Source of the DNA: Haloimpatiens sp. FM7315
Lineage (GTDB): Bacteria > Bacillota > Clostridia > Clostridiales > Clostridiaceae
Direction of reading: 5' to 3'
Length of the DNA: 64,000 bases
NCBI GenBank assembly: GCA_041861885.1
Contig: JBGVUE010000001.1
Coordinates: 1,290,001-1,354,000 of the forward strand
Of the stretch, positions 1-9,778 are shown piece after piece. A program made the position numbers and the translations under genes. Numbering within the stretch: the stretch's first letter is position 1; each line of letters begins with the position of its first letter. The notes below the pieces were generated by a model, which was given only the letters and a program-made list of their open reading frames with translations, was not told the DNA's origin and searched no databases.

Positions 1-156
1 TTAAATAACTATATAGGTTTTCCTAAAACTAGGGGCGCAGAGTTAAAGGAAAGTGAAGTTTTAGAAGAAGGAAAATATTATATAAGAATTTATAAGTATT
101 CAGGGTCATCTGGAAATTACAAAGTGAAAGTAAATAGTTTAACTAATAAAAGCTAG
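1..156 (+). CDS. C-terminal end of a secreted protein with a PPC-like domain (partial)
   Basis: An open frame enters from the left edge and stops at TAG 154-156, giving 51 residues. The tail has the pattern EGKYYIRIYKYSGSSGNYKV. The alternating YYIRIY / Gly-Ser / YKVKV strands resemble the bacterial pre-peptidase C-terminal (PPC) beta-sandwich found at the end of secreted clostridial proteases and other exported enzymes. That assignment is inference from a short stretch; the catalytic part lies outside the window. A strong bidirectional terminator follows. Confidence 0.6.
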   Translation, partial: LNNYIGFPKTRGAELKESEVLEEGKYYIRIYKYSGSSGNYKVKVNSLTNKS

Positions 157-202
157 TTTAGTGATTAATTAGTCCTACTGTTTGTAAAATATCATATGAA
201 AT

Positions 203-259
203 AAAAAAATAATATATTGCTAAAAACAAATTAGTTTTAAAGCAATATATTATTTTTTA
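203..259. terminator. bidirectional Rho-independent terminator
   Basis: A perfect stem pairs AATATATTGCT (211-221) with AGCAATATATT (241-251), flanked by an A tract on the left and a T tract on the right. It therefore serves both the rightward gene ending at 156 and the leftward gene ending at 276. Confidence 0.85.
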
Positions 260-275
260 TTATAAGTTTTTGTGG

Positions 276-1169
276 TTAGTTCCCTTCGTTTAGCCCATCT
301 ATGTTAAATTCTTTTATTCTGTACAATAAATTTAGTAGTTCATGTACATGGTAATTAAAGGCTATATCTAAAGAAGATTCTAAAGATTTAGGGGGTATAC
401 TTATAGTTTCATTAAATAATTCTTTGTATTTAGCACTTACATTTTTATCCAGATTGCAGCTTGAGCTTAAGTGTTTTATGGTTATTAAATGAGTGTAAGC
501 TTCATTGCAGATTTTAAGCAAAGTAGTTATGGTTTCAACTTCAGTATTGTCAGATTTTTTTAATCTGAATTCATTTAAATAAAGATTTAAAGAAGATTCT
601 AAGTTTGTTATTCTCTTTTCTAATTTTTCAATGTTAACATTTTCTGGACTTTCCACAGCGGTTTTTGATATTAGAAACATGTCATGGATTAAGGACTTAC
701 AATCTGAGTATATTTGGTTTAAGTAATTTGGCGGAAATACTAAGTAGTTAACAATAACTGCTATAGCTATTCCAACGAAGGTTTCTAACAGTCTTGTTGT
801 GCTGTATTTAAAAGGATCTTGTCCTTTTAAGTTTGTCATAATTGCCAGAAAAACTATACAGCCAATTGTAATAGAGTTTTTCTTGTTAAGTAAATTGCAT
901 AAATAAATTACAATTATTATACCAATACCTGTTAAAATAGAACTTTCTGGACTTAAAAGAGCGAGAATTAAACCAATTAAGGCACCGATAGATGTTCCTA
1001 TCATTCTATTTTTCCCTACCTTAAAAGAATTGAATACAGAGCTTTGCATGCAAATAACTGCAGCTATGCAAGCATAAAATGGGTAAGGCATTTTCATAAC
1101 ATGCAGTGTTACTATACATAGAAATACTGACAATGCAGTTTTTAGATTACGCATTCCTATTTTTGACAT
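276..1169 (-). CDS. FUSC/aromatic acid exporter-type membrane protein (ArAE_1 family)
   Basis: 297 residues. The N-terminal half is a run of hydrophobic helices (roughly residues 8-145) containing the family-like stretch VGKNRMIGTSIGALIG and the RLLETFVGIAIAVIVNY segment. The C-terminal half (about 150-297) is a soluble, helical, charged region. This matches the DUF939/ArAE_1 proteins of Firmicutes, inner-membrane proteins related to the FUSC aromatic-acid exporters; substrates are mostly unknown. GAAAGGAA lies 9 bases before the ATG on the minus strand. It is a single gene whose terminator is shared with the convergent gene. Confidence 0.75.
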   Translation of the reverse strand: MSKIGMRNLKTALSVFLCIVTLHVMKMPYPFYACIAAVICMQSSVFNSFKVGKNRMIGTSIGALIGLILALLSPESSILTGIGIIIVIYLCNLLNKKNSITIGCIVFLAIMTNLKGQDPFKYSTTRLLETFVGIAIAVIVNYLVFPPNYLNQIYSDCKSLIHDMFLISKTAVESPENVNIEKLEKRITNLESSLNLYLNEFRLKKSDNTEVETITTLLKICNEAYTHLITIKHLSSSCNLDKNVSAKYKELFNETISIPPKSLESSLDIAFNYHVHELLNLLYRIKEFNIDGLNEGN

Positions 1170-1356
1170 AAAAATTCGTTCCTTTCTAATGGTTATTATA
1201 TAAAAAAGTATATCAAATTTTGTAAATAAAACAAATGTTTAAATATGCAAAATAACGTATACATACCTTTTTAAATAAAAAAATTGATAATTTTAAAAAC
1301 TTTTAGTAATATGTGTATATAATAATATTTTTGAGGTGTGTTAATATGAGATATTT

Positions 1357-2295
1357 ATGTTTTTTGTATTAGTTTTTGTTTTAGTGTATTTACTTATTCC
1401 TTTATTAATAAGGCTAGCCCATAATATAGATTTTTGCGATAAACCAACAAATAGAAAAAAGCAGAAAGAGCCAATGCCTTTATTAGGTGGTGTTGGAATC
1501 TATATTGGCTTTTTTATTACATATTTATTGTTTATAAAAACAATTGATAAAAAGAGCTTTTGCATCTTAATTTCCTCTTTTTTAATACTGATTATAGGAA
1601 TATTTGATGACTGGTATAAGACTAAGGGAAAAGAATTCTCTGTAATGCCAAGGGTGGTTGTACAGTTTATAGCTATCCTAATTGTATATTTTTCAGGAAT
1701 TACTTTTAATGGTTTTACTAATCCTTTTACTTATTCATATATTGAGTTACCAGAAATAATTAGTTTTCTCTTAACATTTACTTGGATATTTGGCTTAACA
1801 ACGGTAATAAATTGGTCTGATGGTGTAGATGGTCTTGCAGGCACATTAACTGCTATTGCAGGAACTACTTTATTTATAGTTGCATTGGCAAAAAATCAAA
1901 ATGAGTCGGCGATTATGGCAATTTTAATTGTAGGTGCAGTAATTGGATTTTTAAAATATAATAAATATCCTGCAAAAATCTATATGGGGGATTCAGGAGC
2001 TAATTTTTTAGGCTTTATGTTAGCTATAATTTCTCTTGATGGTGCCTTTAAACAGGCTACAATAATGTCTATAAGTATACCTATTATAGTTCTTGGGGTT
2101 CCTATATTTGATAACATATATGTTATTATTAAAAGAATACTAAGAGGTAGACCTATCTATAAAGCTGATTCAACACAAATTCACCATAGATTATTATCTT
2201 ATGGATTTACTCCTAGAGAAGTTGTGCAGGTTATATCTGTAATTAGTGTGGGACTTAGTTCAGTTGCAATTATTATATTTTTACTAAATATTTAG
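1357..2295 (+). CDS. tagO: undecaprenyl-phosphate N-acetylhexosamine-1-phosphate transferase (TagO/WecA type)
   Basis: 312 residues, multi-pass membrane enzyme of the MraY/WecA superfamily. It transfers a sugar-1-phosphate from a UDP-sugar to undecaprenyl phosphate, the first step of teichoic acid or surface glycan synthesis. Visible signatures are DKPTNRKKQKEPMPLLGG near the N terminus, the Asp pair IFDDWYKTKG, the NWSDGVDGLAGT loop, KIYMGDSGANFLGF and the His loop QIHHRLLSYGF, all in the expected order. The start is uncertain. GAGGTG at 1333-1338 is properly spaced for ATG 1346, not ATG 1357. The 1346 frame stops quickly but would join this frame if the T run at 1359-1364 were one base longer, giving a start of MRYLCFFVLV. 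Confidence 0.85.
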   Translation: MFFVLVFVLVYLLIPLLIRLAHNIDFCDKPTNRKKQKEPMPLLGGVGIYIGFFITYLLFIKTIDKKSFCILISSFLILIIGIFDDWYKTKGKEFSVMPRVVVQFIAILIVYFSGITFNGFTNPFTYSYIELPEIISFLLTFTWIFGLTTVINWSDGVDGLAGTLTAIAGTTLFIVALAKNQNESAIMAILIVGAVIGFLKYNKYPAKIYMGDSGANFLGFMLAIISLDGAFKQATIMSISIPIIVLGVPIFDNIYVIIKRILRGRPIYKADSTQIHHRLLSYGFTPREVVQVISVISVGLSSVAIIIFLLNI

Positions 2296-2505
2296 TATGT
2301 TTTTGGATTGCAAGTCCTAATAAAAAATTTTATATGTAAACAAATAGCTATTAATATTTTGAATTTGATTAATATTTTGAAATATACTAAAATAAACCGT
2401 GGAATAGTATAAATAAAGATAGATTTTATATTAAAAATAGTTTGAATTCAGTATATTATGATGTGAAATTTATAGATTGAATTGATTGCTTTGGAGGTAT
2501 TCATG

Positions 2506-3156
2506 ATGGATAAAGAAGAATTATTTAAAAAAATAAGTGATGCAGTAGTTGAAATGGATGAGGATTTAGTTGGGGAGCTATGTAAAGAATCTTTAAATAT
2601 GAACATAAAAGCCTATGAGACTATAACATATGGTCTTATAAAAGGAATGGATATTGTTGGCAAATTATATGACGAAGAGGAGTATTTTTTACCTGAGGTT
2701 CTGATTGCATCAGATGCTATGAATGAAGGATTAGATATATTAAGACCCTATTTAGATAGAAAGCTAATGGATACACCAATAAAAGTTGTAATTGGGGTTG
2801 TCGAAGGGGATACACATGATGTAGGAAAAAATCTCGTAAAAATTATGATGGAGGCTGCGGGCTTTGAAGTTTATGATTTAGGAAGAGACGTTCCTTTGGG
2901 TAACTTTATTGCTAAGGCAGAGGAAATTAAGGCGGATATAATATGCATGTCCACCCTTATGACTACTACAATGCCAGGAATGAAAAGGGTAATAGACAAA
3001 TTGACTGAAAAAGATTTAAGACATAAATATAAGGTGATGATTGGAGGAGGGCCGGTTTCAAAGAAATTTGCAGATAAAATAGGAGCGGATTTATATACAA
3101 AAGATGCTAACGAAGCTGTTAGAGAGGCGAAAAAATTGTTTTCAATAAGTGATTAG
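2506..3156 (+). CDS. methyltransferase cognate corrinoid protein
   Basis: About 216 residues. It has an N-terminal helical cap domain (about 1-90) and a B12-binding Rossmann domain. The motif EGDTHDVGKN carries the His that ligates cobalt, and GGGPVS and the STLMTTTMPGM segment follow. These are typical of MtaC/MtbC/MttC-like proteins, which carry the methyl group between two methyltransferases. The start is chosen at ATG 2506 (ATG 2503 also possible) because GGAGG at 2493-2497 fits; the upstream TTG in the same frame overlaps no ribosome site. It is first in a rightward cluster with UroD-type and activator genes. Confidence 0.9.
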   Translation: MDKEELFKKISDAVVEMDEDLVGELCKESLNMNIKAYETITYGLIKGMDIVGKLYDEEEYFLPEVLIASDAMNEGLDILRPYLDRKLMDTPIKVVIGVVEGDTHDVGKNLVKIMMEAAGFEVYDLGRDVPLGNFIAKAEEIKADIICMSTLMTTTMPGMKRVIDKLTEKDLRHKYKVMIGGGPVSKKFADKIGADLYTKDANEAVREAKKLFSISD

Positions 3157-3236
3157 ATAAATATTTATATGTAAAATAAGCTTTATGAGAAATTACAGAT
3201 TTTAATAATTTCACATTTCAATGAGGGGGAGAATTT

Positions 3237-4244
3237 ATGGATGAGAAGGAAAGGTTAATTAGAATTTTAAAAGGAGAAAGTGTAGATAGACCACCTGTAA
3301 TTTGCCCTGGTGGCATGATGAATGCAGCAGTTACAGAAGTGGTAAAGAATATAAGGGGCAATCATAATCTGGAAGTTGATTCTATGGTTGAGGCTTCGAA
3401 AAAGGTGCAGGAACTTACAGGATTTGAAAACTATGGAGTGCCATTTTGTATGACTGTAGAAGCAGAACCTATGGGGGTAGAAGTGGATTTTGGTGATAAA
3501 AATGTTGAACCTAGAATAACCAAGTATAATGATGATGATATAGAGGAAATAATGGCCAGATATAAAGCTAATCCTTTAAAAGATGGAAGAATGCCTGTAG
3601 TGTTAGAGGCAATCAGAAGACTAAAAAATGACAGGATACCAGTAATAGGAAATTTAACTGGCCCTATGAGTACAGCAACCTCAATAATAGATCCACTTAT
3701 ACTTATGAAAATGCTTAGAAAAGATCCAGAAAAAGCATATAAATTTCTAAAATATGTGACAGAATACTCTGTTAATTATGTAGAAGAAATGATAATTTCT
3801 GGAGCGGATGTAATAGCCATGTCAGATCCTACGGCAACAGGAGAAATACTTGGTAAGAAAAATTTCGAAAAATTTATAATCCCAATGTATGTAGAAATAG
3901 TAAAGGCTGTACATTCTAAGGGGAAGAACATAATTATACATATATGTGGAGATACAAAAAACATACTTGAGAGTCTTAATAACATAGGAGCGGATGCTTT
4001 AAGTTTTGATTCTATAGTAAGTATGAAATATGCAAGGAATATAATAACAACAAGGCTTATGGGAAATGTAAGTACACAGTTACTGCAAGATGGTATTAAA
4101 GAAAAAATAGAGGCTATAACGGAAAATTGTATTGATTCTGGTGCTGATATAGTGTCACCTGCTTGTGGTCTTGGAATGTCAACATCTATAGATAACTTGA
4201 AGGCTATGACCTATTTGGTGAAGGGAAGAAAATATGATGTTTAA
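3237..4244 (+). CDS. uroporphyrinogen decarboxylase-family methyltransferase (MtaA/CmuA-like)
   Basis: 335 residues, UroD/MtaA fold. The start MDEKERLIRILKGESVDRPP is typical of methylcobamide:thiol methyltransferases. The zinc-binding pattern is visible as HICGDT (about residue 238) and SPACGLG (about 302), the His-x-Cys...Cys triad that activates the methyl acceptor thiol or substrate in MtaA/MtbA. The gene directly follows the corrinoid protein, and its end overlaps the activator gene by 11 bases, so the three are surely cotranscribed. The natural acceptor is not evident. These proteins use coenzyme M in methanogens, but clostridia would use another acceptor, perhaps tetrahydrofolate or a thiol. 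True haem-pathway HemE is less likely given the context and zinc motif. Confidence 0.85.
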   Translation: MDEKERLIRILKGESVDRPPVICPGGMMNAAVTEVVKNIRGNHNLEVDSMVEASKKVQELTGFENYGVPFCMTVEAEPMGVEVDFGDKNVEPRITKYNDDDIEEIMARYKANPLKDGRMPVVLEAIRRLKNDRIPVIGNLTGPMSTATSIIDPLILMKMLRKDPEKAYKFLKYVTEYSVNYVEEMIISGADVIAMSDPTATGEILGKKNFEKFIIPMYVEIVKAVHSKGKNIIIHICGDTKNILESLNNIGADALSFDSIVSMKYARNIITTRLMGNVSTQLLQDGIKEKIEAITENCIDSGADIVSPACGLGMSTSIDNLKAMTYLVKGRKYDV

Positions 4245-5963
4245 AGTTGAATTTAATAAAATAGGAAAAGAAATAGAAGTAGAAGCTAATACCACTTTGT
4301 TAGAATGTATAAGAAACGCAGGGTTAAAACTTGAAACACCTTGTAATGCTATGGGTGTATGCGGAAAATGTAAAGTTTTGGCATGGGGTGAATTAAGTGA
4401 AGTTACAAAGGAAGAAAAAAATTTATAAATGAGGAGAAGAATGAGAGATTAGCCTGTTTAACAAAAGTTATTGGAAATGCAACAATAGAATTAATTAATG
4501 AGAAAAAGAAATTGAAAACTATAAATTCTGGCACATCAAAAGAGGTTGAAGTTAATAGTGTAGTTAAAGAAGTTAAAATGAATCCTATTGAAAAAGATTT
4601 TGGAAATCCTTATGTAGATAGTGTAAAGTATACTGTTAATGACTGTGAAATATATGAAAAAATTGGACTTTTAGAATTTAAAGCTTCTAGAGATATTTAT
4701 GGAGTGATTTATAATGATGAAATTATAGATATAAGTGATAAAGAAAAAGATATATTTGGAGTTGCTTTGGATATAGGCACTACTGGCATATCTAGCTATC
4801 TTGTAGATTTAAAAACTGGAGAGGTTTTAAACAAAGTATCTTCATTGAATCCCCAAACTGAGTTTGGAGGTGACGTACTTACAAGAATAACTTATTGCAT
4901 GGATAATGAAAAGGGTTCCTTAGAGCTTAAAACCGTTATACTTAAAGAGATTAATAACCTTATTTATAAATTGGTAGATAAAAACTTTAAATTAGATGAG
5001 GTTTATCACATAGCTATTGCAGCAAACACAACAATGCTTCATCTTCTTTTAGGGGTTAACACTACGATTATGGCAAGAAGTCCCTATAGACCTGTGTTTT
5101 TAAACAGCATGGATATTAGAGCTAAAGATTTAAATATTGATGTAAATAAAGGAGCATATATTACACTTATTCCCTCAGCCTCTTCTTATGTTGGTGCTGA
5201 TATAATATCTGGAATAGTGGCTTGCGATTTTCAAAATAAAAAACATTCATCAATATTTGTAGATATAGGAACAAATGGCGAGATGGTAGCTATACATAAA
5301 GGAAAATTAGCAGCCACCTCTACAGCTGCTGGACCTGCACTTGAAGGCATGAATATTGCTTGTGGATGCAGAGCTCAGGAAGGAGCTATAGAATCTTTAG
5401 AAATAGATGAAAATTTTAATATTAGTTATTCTACTATAGGAAACACAGAAGCTCTTGGCATATGTGGAAGCGGACTTATAGACATAGCTGCAGCTTTAGT
5501 TCATAGAAAGATAGTTTTAAAAAGTGGAAGATTTAATAAGGATTTACCTCCAAAATTGAAACACAGACTTAAAGATAAAAAATTCTATATAACAGATAAT
5601 GTATACATATCTCAAAAGGATATAAGGCAAATTCAGTTAGCTAAAGGTGCTATAGCAGCTGGAATTATAATGCTTTTAAAGAGTATAGGGGTAAATATAG
5701 ATGAAATAGAAGAGACTGTTATAGCAGGTGCTTTTGGTTATCATGTAAATCCAAATAGTATTAAAACTATAGGACTTATACCAAAAGGTTTTAATGGAAA
5801 AGTTACTTTCGCAGGTAATACTTCAGTAGAAGGAGCAAGACTTGCTTTAATAAACAAAGAATGTTTTTTAGAAATGAAGAAAATAAGAAAAAATATAAAT
5901 GTTTTAGAGCTTTCAACAGATGATAAATTTCAGGAGCATTTTATGAAAGAACTCAATTTTTAG
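4234..5963 (+). CDS. corrinoid activation protein, ferredoxin plus actin-like ATPase (RACo/RamA-like, DUF4445), frameshifted
   Basis: About 576 residues after repair. An N-terminal [2Fe-2S] domain has CNAMGVCGKC, and its fourth Cys lies past the break in ERLACL. The C-terminal part is the DUF4445/ASKHA activator with GVALDIGTTG, VDIGTNGEMV, GICGSGLIDIA and VIAGAFGYH. Such proteins reduce inactive Co(II) corrinoid to Co(I) using ATP. The frame breaks at the A run 4415-4421: reading eight A instead of seven joins EEKK to FINEEKNERLACL and restores one ORF up to 5963. ATG 4234 overlaps the preceding gene. It probably services the corrinoid protein encoded at 2506. Confidence 0.88.
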
Positions 5964-6008
5964 ATATTTCTGTACTAATATTCAGAAAAAAGCTAAGGGT
6001 GTGATTTT

Positions 6009-6884
6009 GTGAAAGAGTATAATATATTTAAATGTACTAGCAATGAAAATGTTGAAATACAAGAGAAAATCATAAAAAAATATAAAATAGAATTTCCTAA
6101 AGCATATGTGAATTCAGAAGAAATGGCGCGGTTATCTAAAAGCTTAAAAATCTACAATAATGATGTGATTTGTAAGGTACCCTTTTGCAGCACAGTGGAA
6201 GCAGAAGCTTATGGTGCATTGGTAAGGTTGGGGGATGAAAAATCTGGGCCTAGGATAAGTGGATACATAATTAATGATTTTGAAGATTTAAAAAAAATAA
6301 ATAATATTGATTTTAATAAAGGAAGGATTAAAGAAGTTTTGAAGGCTTTGGACATTTTAACTAAAGAAAAGGAATTTGTTTGTTTAGCTGTAGAGGGTCC
6401 TATTACAATAGCTACATCTTTGATGGATAGCAAATTATTTTATAGATTGCTTAGAAAAGAAAAGAATGAAATGGATAAGTTTCTTGGAACTATAGAAAAT
6501 AACATAGTAGAGTATATATTGAAAGGTGTAAGAAAAGGTGCAAAAATAATATCCTATGCAGATCCTGTAGGTACAATTGATATGATTGGACCTAAACTGT
6601 ATGGAGAAGTAAGCGGAAAAATCACATATAATATACTGAAAAGATTAGAAGGAAGACTGGAGAAATCTTGTTTACATTTATGTGGTAAGACTTCTACTTC
6701 TTTGGAGAGCTTGGACTTTATAAAAGTAACTCCTTTGGTTTTACAAAACAGTGGAATATATGGGCAGCAAATAAAAGATTTTATGGTAAAGTATCCTGAT
6801 AATAAATTCATAGGACATTGGTGCATTAAAAGAAGCTGGAGCTACAAAAAAGATAATATTATTTGGAGCATAGAGTTAAATTAA
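6009..6884 (+). CDS. second UroD-family protein of the corrinoid cluster, 3' end frameshifted
   Basis: 291 residues as read, with a GTG start. The fold is the same as the gene at 3237: VPFCSTVEAEAYG aligns with its VPFCMTVEAEPMG, GPITIATSLMD with GPMSTATSIID, and LHLCGKTS with IHICGDT. The last 19 residues look scrambled. One base fewer in the GG at 6821-6822 gives HCALKEAGATKKIILFGA and a stop at 6873. That is a normal family C terminus and restores a third thiol ligand (Cys). It may be the partner methyltransferase that loads or unloads the same corrinoid protein. There is no close homologue of MttB or MtaB next to it. Confidence 0.78.
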   Translation: MKEYNIFKCTSNENVEIQEKIIKKYKIEFPKAYVNSEEMARLSKSLKIYNNDVICKVPFCSTVEAEAYGALVRLGDEKSGPRISGYIINDFEDLKKINNIDFNKGRIKEVLKALDILTKEKEFVCLAVEGPITIATSLMDSKLFYRLLRKEKNEMDKFLGTIENNIVEYILKGVRKGAKIISYADPVGTIDMIGPKLYGEVSGKITYNILKRLEGRLEKSCLHLCGKTSTSLESLDFIKVTPLVLQNSGIYGQQIKDFMVKYPDNKFIGHWCIKRSWSYKKDNIIWSIELN

Positions 6885-6886
6885 AA

Positions 6887-6933
6887 ATTGACAGGGATTA
6901 ATACAAAATATGTATTAGTCTCTGTCAATTTCT
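6887..6933. terminator. bidirectional terminator closing the corrinoid cluster
   Basis: The stem ATTGACAG-GATTAATAC pairs with GTATTAGTC-CTGTCAAT and is followed by TTTCTTTCTTTA. It sits between convergent genes. Confidence 0.85.
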
Positions 6934-6940
6934 TTCTTTA

Positions 6941-8236
6941 TTATTCTTGGTTTAAATCAAGTTTTAAATTATCTTCTTCATAATATGTTTCCTCATTTAG
7001 TTCACCTTCTGTTTTAGCTACCCACATAGTTACTATGGCATCTCCTGAAACATTTACAACAGTTCTACACATATCTAGGATACGATCTACACCAATTATT
7101 AAAGCTATGGCCTCTATAGGAAGTCCTATAGATTGAAGAACCATGGTTAAAGTAATCATGCCAACACCTGGCACCCCTGCAGTACCTATAGAAGCTAAGG
7201 TAGCTGTAAGTACTACAGTTAATATTTGATATAAAGATAAGTCAATATTAAATAATTGAGCAACAAATATGGTAGCAACTCCTTGCATTATAGCGGTACC
7301 ATCCATATTTACGGTAGCACCAAGAGGCAATGTAAAACTTAAAATGCTTTTATGAACTCCTAGTTTTTTCTCAACTACTTCCATAGTTATAGGTAGTGTA
7401 GCATTGGAACTTGAAGTACTAAAAGCTACAGTCATAACAGACCAAAACTTTTTAAAAAATATTATAGGATTTAATCTAGCAAGTAGAGATAAAATTCCTG
7501 TATAAACAATTAAAAGATGCAAAAATAGAGCAATCAATATAGTAAACATGTACAAAGCTAGATTAACAATTGAGTTTAATCCTAAAGTAGCCATTACTTT
7601 TAGTATAAGGCTAAATACTCCTATTGGAGCCATGTATAACATTATGAAATCTATTATTTTAAGTATACAATCATTAAGAGCTTCAAATAATTCTAATATG
7701 ACCTTTGATTTTTCTTTTTTTATACTGGTTATAGAGGCTCCAAGGAACACACTAAACACAATAACCTGTAGCATGTTTCCATCTACCATGGATTTAAAAG
7801 GGTTAGAAGGGAACATATCAACAATAATGTCTATAAATGAAGTAGAAGCAGGGGCTTTATAAGACAAACCTCCTGTAGCTAAGTTACTATTAAGTCCAGG
7901 GTGAATAAATATTGCTAAGATGATTCCCATGGTAATTGCAAGTGCTGTTGTAATCAAATACATACCAAGGGTTTTACTACCTACTCTGCCTAGTTTTTTT
8001 AGATCTCCTATTTGAGCAACACCGTTAATTAGTGATACAAATACCATTGGAACTACTAGCATTTTTATTGAATTAATAAATATTTTTCCTACTGGTGAAA
8101 ATATATAGGTTTCAAGAAAGGTATAAAGGCTAGCTGGAAGTATAGATATATCTTTATTAAATAGTATTCCTATTATTCCTCCAAGAAGCATTGAAATTAA
8201 TATTTTTGAGGATAAATTTAGTTTCTTATTTTTCAT
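6941..8236 (-). CDS. dicarboxylate/amino acid:cation symporter (DAACS family)
   Basis: 431 residues with about eight hydrophobic helices and the re-entrant loops of the GltP/GltT/DctA family. The serine-rich loop AFSTSSSNATLPITME, the NMDGTAIMQGVATIFVAQ helix and the AGVPGVGMITLTMVL stretch are diagnostic. It imports glutamate, aspartate or C4-dicarboxylates with sodium or protons; the exact substrate cannot be read off. GGAGG lies nine bases upstream of the ATG on the minus strand. It is monocistronic, ending at the shared terminator. Confidence 0.92.
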   Translation of the reverse strand: MKNKKLNLSSKILISMLLGGIIGILFNKDISILPASLYTFLETYIFSPVGKIFINSIKMLVVPMVFVSLINGVAQIGDLKKLGRVGSKTLGMYLITTALAITMGIILAIFIHPGLNSNLATGGLSYKAPASTSFIDIIVDMFPSNPFKSMVDGNMLQVIVFSVFLGASITSIKKEKSKVILELFEALNDCILKIIDFIMLYMAPIGVFSLILKVMATLGLNSIVNLALYMFTILIALFLHLLIVYTGILSLLARLNPIIFFKKFWSVMTVAFSTSSSNATLPITMEVVEKKLGVHKSILSFTLPLGATVNMDGTAIMQGVATIFVAQLFNIDLSLYQILTVVLTATLASIGTAGVPGVGMITLTMVLQSIGLPIEAIALIIGVDRILDMCRTVVNVSGDAIVTMWVAKTEGELNEETYYEEDNLKLDLNQE

Positions 8237-8690
8237 CTTTTGTGAACCTCCTTATAAATTGGCTAATAATTAATCATTGCTTTATTTTACATAAAAGTTT
8301 AATTAAAGAAAGCCTTTAAAGTTTTTTTATCATTTGTATAAAATGTAGTATATCAGAATAAAAAAATCAGTCAATAAATTTTCAGAAAAAAGAAGTGAAA
8401 ATAAAAATAATGCATGTAAAAATAAAATGTTTGGACTTTTTACAATTTAAAGCATTAGCAAGTGCTTACAAAATAGCAGAATAACACATAATAAAATGGA
8501 CTTCTAACTTTTTAAAGAAACAAAAAATGACGGATTAAATGTTTCACATGTCATTTTTGTCATAAAAAGAATGAAAGAGTGGCTTTTTAAAAATATATTT
8601 TAAAATTAAATAGTTGAACTATATCTTATTTTAAAATAAAATATTTAATTGTGTGGCAATATAATAAGGTTAAGGAAAAGGTGATATGTA
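8237..8690. other. divergent intergenic region
   Basis: This 454-base AT-rich stretch lies between divergent genes and must hold both promoters. A hairpin AAAAATGAC (8523-8531) / GTCATTTTT (8550-8558) is visible, but only three further T-rich bases follow, so a terminator or operator role is open. I see no ORF with a ribosome site. Confidence 0.5.
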
Positions 8691-9732
8691 ATGTTTAAAG
8701 ATATAGATTATGAAGAATTGGAGAATGGTTTTAATAAAGAAGAAGTACTTTTTGTAGATGTCAGAAGTCCTAAAGAATTTGAGGAGTACACAATTCCAGG
8801 CGCTATAAATATGCCAATTTTAAATGATGAAGAGAGAGAAGAAATTGGAACAATTTATGTACATGAAAGTGTAGAAAAAGCAAAAAGAATGGGCCTAGAG
8901 GTTGCGTCAAAAAAATTGCTTTATATATATGATAAAATTAAAGAATTAGAAAAGAGTTATAAGCATATTGTTTTGTTTTGTGCAAGAGGTGGACTTAGAA
9001 GCTCTGTGATTACTATGATGTTATTTAGTTTGGGAGCAAAAGTGTATAAATTAAAAGGGGGATATAAAGGTTATAGAGCCTTTGTAAATAAAAAATTACC
9101 TTTAGTCAATGAAGAGGCTAATTATGTGGTGTTACAAGGAAATACAGGGGTTGGGAAAACTAAAATTTTAAAAGAACTAAAAAAAGGGGATATAATATTC
9201 TAGACCTAGAAGGATGTGCAAATCATAGAGGTTCTCTTTTAGGTAGTGTTGGAATAGGCAAAGGAAATAGGCAAAAAAGTTTGAGTCTTTGATTTATGAG
9301 GAGCTTAAAAATTCAAAAGGAAATTTATTTTTTGTTGAGGGAGAGAGCAAGAGGATTGGAAATGCAATAATTCCAGATTGTATTTATAATAAAATGAGAG
9401 TTAGTAAGCGCATACTTGTAAAAGCAGACATTGATTATAGAGCTAAAGTTATAATGGAGGAGTATACGAAAAGGGAAAATTATAAAGAAGAAATATCCAG
9501 TGCTTTAAATTCGTTAGAAAAATACATTAAAAGAGAGAATATTGATAGATATCTAAAAATGGTAAGTGAGGATAATTGCATTGAAGTCGCAAAGGAGTTA
9601 ATGCTAAAATATTATGATCCCATGTATGAAAATGGGGAGAAAAAATATGAGTATGTCCTAGAACTTATAGATAGTGATGTAAATAGAATTTGTGATAAAA
9701 TTGAGGAGAATATAAATAGGATAACTATATAG
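8691..9732 (+). CDS. mnmH: tRNA 2-selenouridine synthase MnmH (SelU), two frameshifts
   Basis: About 347 residues when repaired. An N-terminal rhodanese domain has DVRSPKEFEEYTIPGA and the catalytic loop FCARGGLRS. A P-loop domain begins at GNTGVGKT and carries ILDLEG-ANHRGS. The enzyme converts 2-thiouridine to 2-selenouridine (via a geranylated intermediate) at the tRNA wobble position using selenophosphate. Breaks lie at the A run 9179-9185 (one A short; repaired text RGYNILDLEGCANHRG) and at the A run 9273-9278 (one A short; repaired text QKKFESLIYEEL). It implies a selenium trait, although selD is not in the window. Confidence 0.9.
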
Positions 9733-9746
9733 TATTATAAAAAATA

Positions 9747-9776
9747 AAATAGGCAGTCTAATTAGACTGCCTATTT
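9747..9776. terminator. bidirectional terminator
   Basis: A perfect 14-bp stem AAATAGGCAGTCTA / TAGACTGCCTATTT lies between the convergent mnmH and HD-GYP genes. Confidence 0.85.
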
Positions 9777-9778
9777 GC

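Noticed and set aside
8523..8558. AAAAATGAC/GTCATTTTT hairpin as a terminator.
   Set aside because: It lies between divergent genes where no transcript needs termination, and the T tract is short; kept only as a note in the intergenic entry.
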